Source: Betaproteobacteria bacterium (GTDB taxonomy: Bacteria; Pseudomonadota; Gammaproteobacteria; Burkholderiales; Burkholderiaceae_C). From it: a stretch of DNA of 6,888 bases. This document shows positions 5,950-6,888 of the stretch, one piece after another. The stretch spans positions 1 to 6,888 of the forward strand of contig RFSP01000103.1 of the NCBI GenBank assembly GCA_009923895.1. The letters run 5' to 3'. The position numbers and the translations under genes are program-made. A model generated the notes under the pieces. That model was given only the letters and a program-made list of their open reading frames with translations, did not search any database and had not been told where the DNA came from. The number at the start of each line of letters is the position of its first letter. Position 1 is the stretch's first letter.

Positions 5950-6888
5950 ATGGGTCTCTTGAGTCTGGCCATCTGGCTACCGGTCGCTGTGGGCACTTTG
6001 GTGCTGGCCCTCGGACGCGACGAGCAAGCCGGCGTCGTCCGGTGGACCGCCTTGATCGGTGCGATCGCGGGCCTGCTGGTCACCTTGCCACTGGTCATGC
6101 AATTCGACCTGGTGGCGGTGGGCCTTCAGTTCCAAGAGGTGCTGCCTTGGATCTCTCGCTTCAACGTCAAATACCACCTGGGTGTCGACGGCATTTCGGT
6201 GTGGTTCGTGGTGCTGACCGCCTTTATCACCGTGGTGGTGGTCATCGCAGGGTGGGAGGTCATCACCGAGCGCGTCAGCCAATACATGGGGGCCTTCCTG
6301 ATTCTCTCTGGGCTCCTCATTGGGGTGTTCTGTGCGGCCGATGGACTGTTGTTCTATGTGTTCTTTGAGGCCACGCTCATTCCGATGTACATCATCATCG
6401 GGGTGTGGGGCGGGCCCAGAAGGGTCTACGCGGCTTTCAAGTTTTTCCTCTACACCTTATTGGGCTCGTTGCTCATGCTGGTGGCGGTCATTTACCTGTA
6501 CTACAAGTCGGGTGGCAGTTTTGACCTGAGCGCATGGCAAAAGCTGCCTTTGCCGCTGGACGTCCAGAGCCTGCTGTTCTTTGCATTCCTCGCGGCTTTC
6601 TCGGTCAAAGTGCCCATGTGGCCCGTGCACACCTGGTTGCCCGATGCGCACGTCGAGGCTCCCACGGGGGGGTCGGTGGTGCTGGCCGCCATCATGCTGA
6701 AGCTGGGGGCCTACGGTTTTCTGCGCTTCTCTTTGCCCATCACGCCCGATGCGAGCCGAGAGTACGCGTGGTTGATGATTGCCTTGAGCCTGATTGCGGT
6801 GGTCTACATTGGTCTGGTGGCCCTGGTCCAGCAAGACATGAAAAAACTGGTGGCCTATTCCTCGATCGCCCACATGGGCTTCGTGACA
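5950..6888 (+). CDS. nuoM: NADH-quinone oxidoreductase subunit M (NuoM), 5' part, cut by the window edge
   Basis: NuoM (ND4 homologue) is a second Mrp-antiporter-like proton pump, placed between NuoL and NuoN in the membrane arm. The frame from ATG 5950 stays open for 313 codons to the end of the window; family members are about 490-510 residues, so roughly 60% is present. It begins with an N-terminal helix (MGLLSLAIWLPVAVGTLVLA), followed by FNVKYHLGVDGISVWFVVLT (71-90). E140 in FYVFFEATLIPMYIIIGVWG corresponds to E. coli Glu144. K220 in FSVKVPMWPVHTWLPDAHVE corresponds to E. coli Lys234, and K251 in LAAIMLKLGAYGFLRF to Lys265. The window ends in the signature QQDMKKLVAYSSIAHMGFVT. The VKVPMWPVHTWLPDAHVEAP wording is the betaproteobacterial/mitochondrial type rather than the enteric one. 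nuoN is expected next, outside the window. Confidence 0.97.
   Translation, partial: MGLLSLAIWLPVAVGTLVLALGRDEQAGVVRWTALIGAIAGLLVTLPLVMQFDLVAVGLQFQEVLPWISRFNVKYHLGVDGISVWFVVLTAFITVVVVIAGWEVITERVSQYMGAFLILSGLLIGVFCAADGLLFYVFFEATLIPMYIIIGVWGGPRRVYAAFKFFLYTLLGSLLMLVAVIYLYYKSGGSFDLSAWQKLPLPLDVQSLLFFAFLAAFSVKVPMWPVHTWLPDAHVEAPTGGSVVLAAIMLKLGAYGFLRFSLPITPDASREYAWLMIALSLIAVVYIGLVALVQQDMKKLVAYSSIAHMGFVT

Overview
The window is a stretch of a nuo operon, which encodes the proton-pumping NADH:quinone oxidoreductase (respiratory complex I). All genes are on the + strand in the canonical order nuoG-H-I-J-K-L-M. The gene order, the wording of the conserved motifs, the moderately high GC content and the TTG/CTG/GTG-rich codon use point to a betaproteobacterium. 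Burkholderiales, probably near the Comamonadaceae, is my best guess; this placement is inferred from remembered family sequences, not from a search.

Layout: 3-1309 holds nuoG. It enters from the left edge and is broken: about 32 codons of its middle region lie in one frame, and from about position 95 the gene continues in another frame with an internal segment missing. nuoH (1306-2367) follows with an ATGA overlap, then nuoI (2384-2869), nuoJ (2912-3568), nuoK (3565-3882, again an ATGA overlap), nuoL (3886-5922) and nuoM (5950 to the right edge, cut off). The largest gap between genes is 42 bases (nuoI-nuoJ). There is no room for another gene, and I see no promoter, terminator, RNA gene, mobile element or CRISPR array.

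How the genes work together: NuoG and NuoI carry iron-sulphur clusters that take electrons from the NADH-oxidising part (NuoE/F, upstream of the window) towards quinone. NuoH forms much of the quinone chamber and the membrane heel. NuoJ and NuoK link that chamber to the antiporter-like pumps NuoL and NuoM. The lysine and glutamate residues expected for proton transfer are present in NuoK, NuoL and NuoM as far as they can be read.

Apart from the nuoG lesion this is ordinary housekeeping DNA, and I do not see a new biological system. The nuoG break (about 100 codons missing plus a frame change near position 95-100) is the one observation that needs a decision: real pseudogene or assembly/sequencing error.
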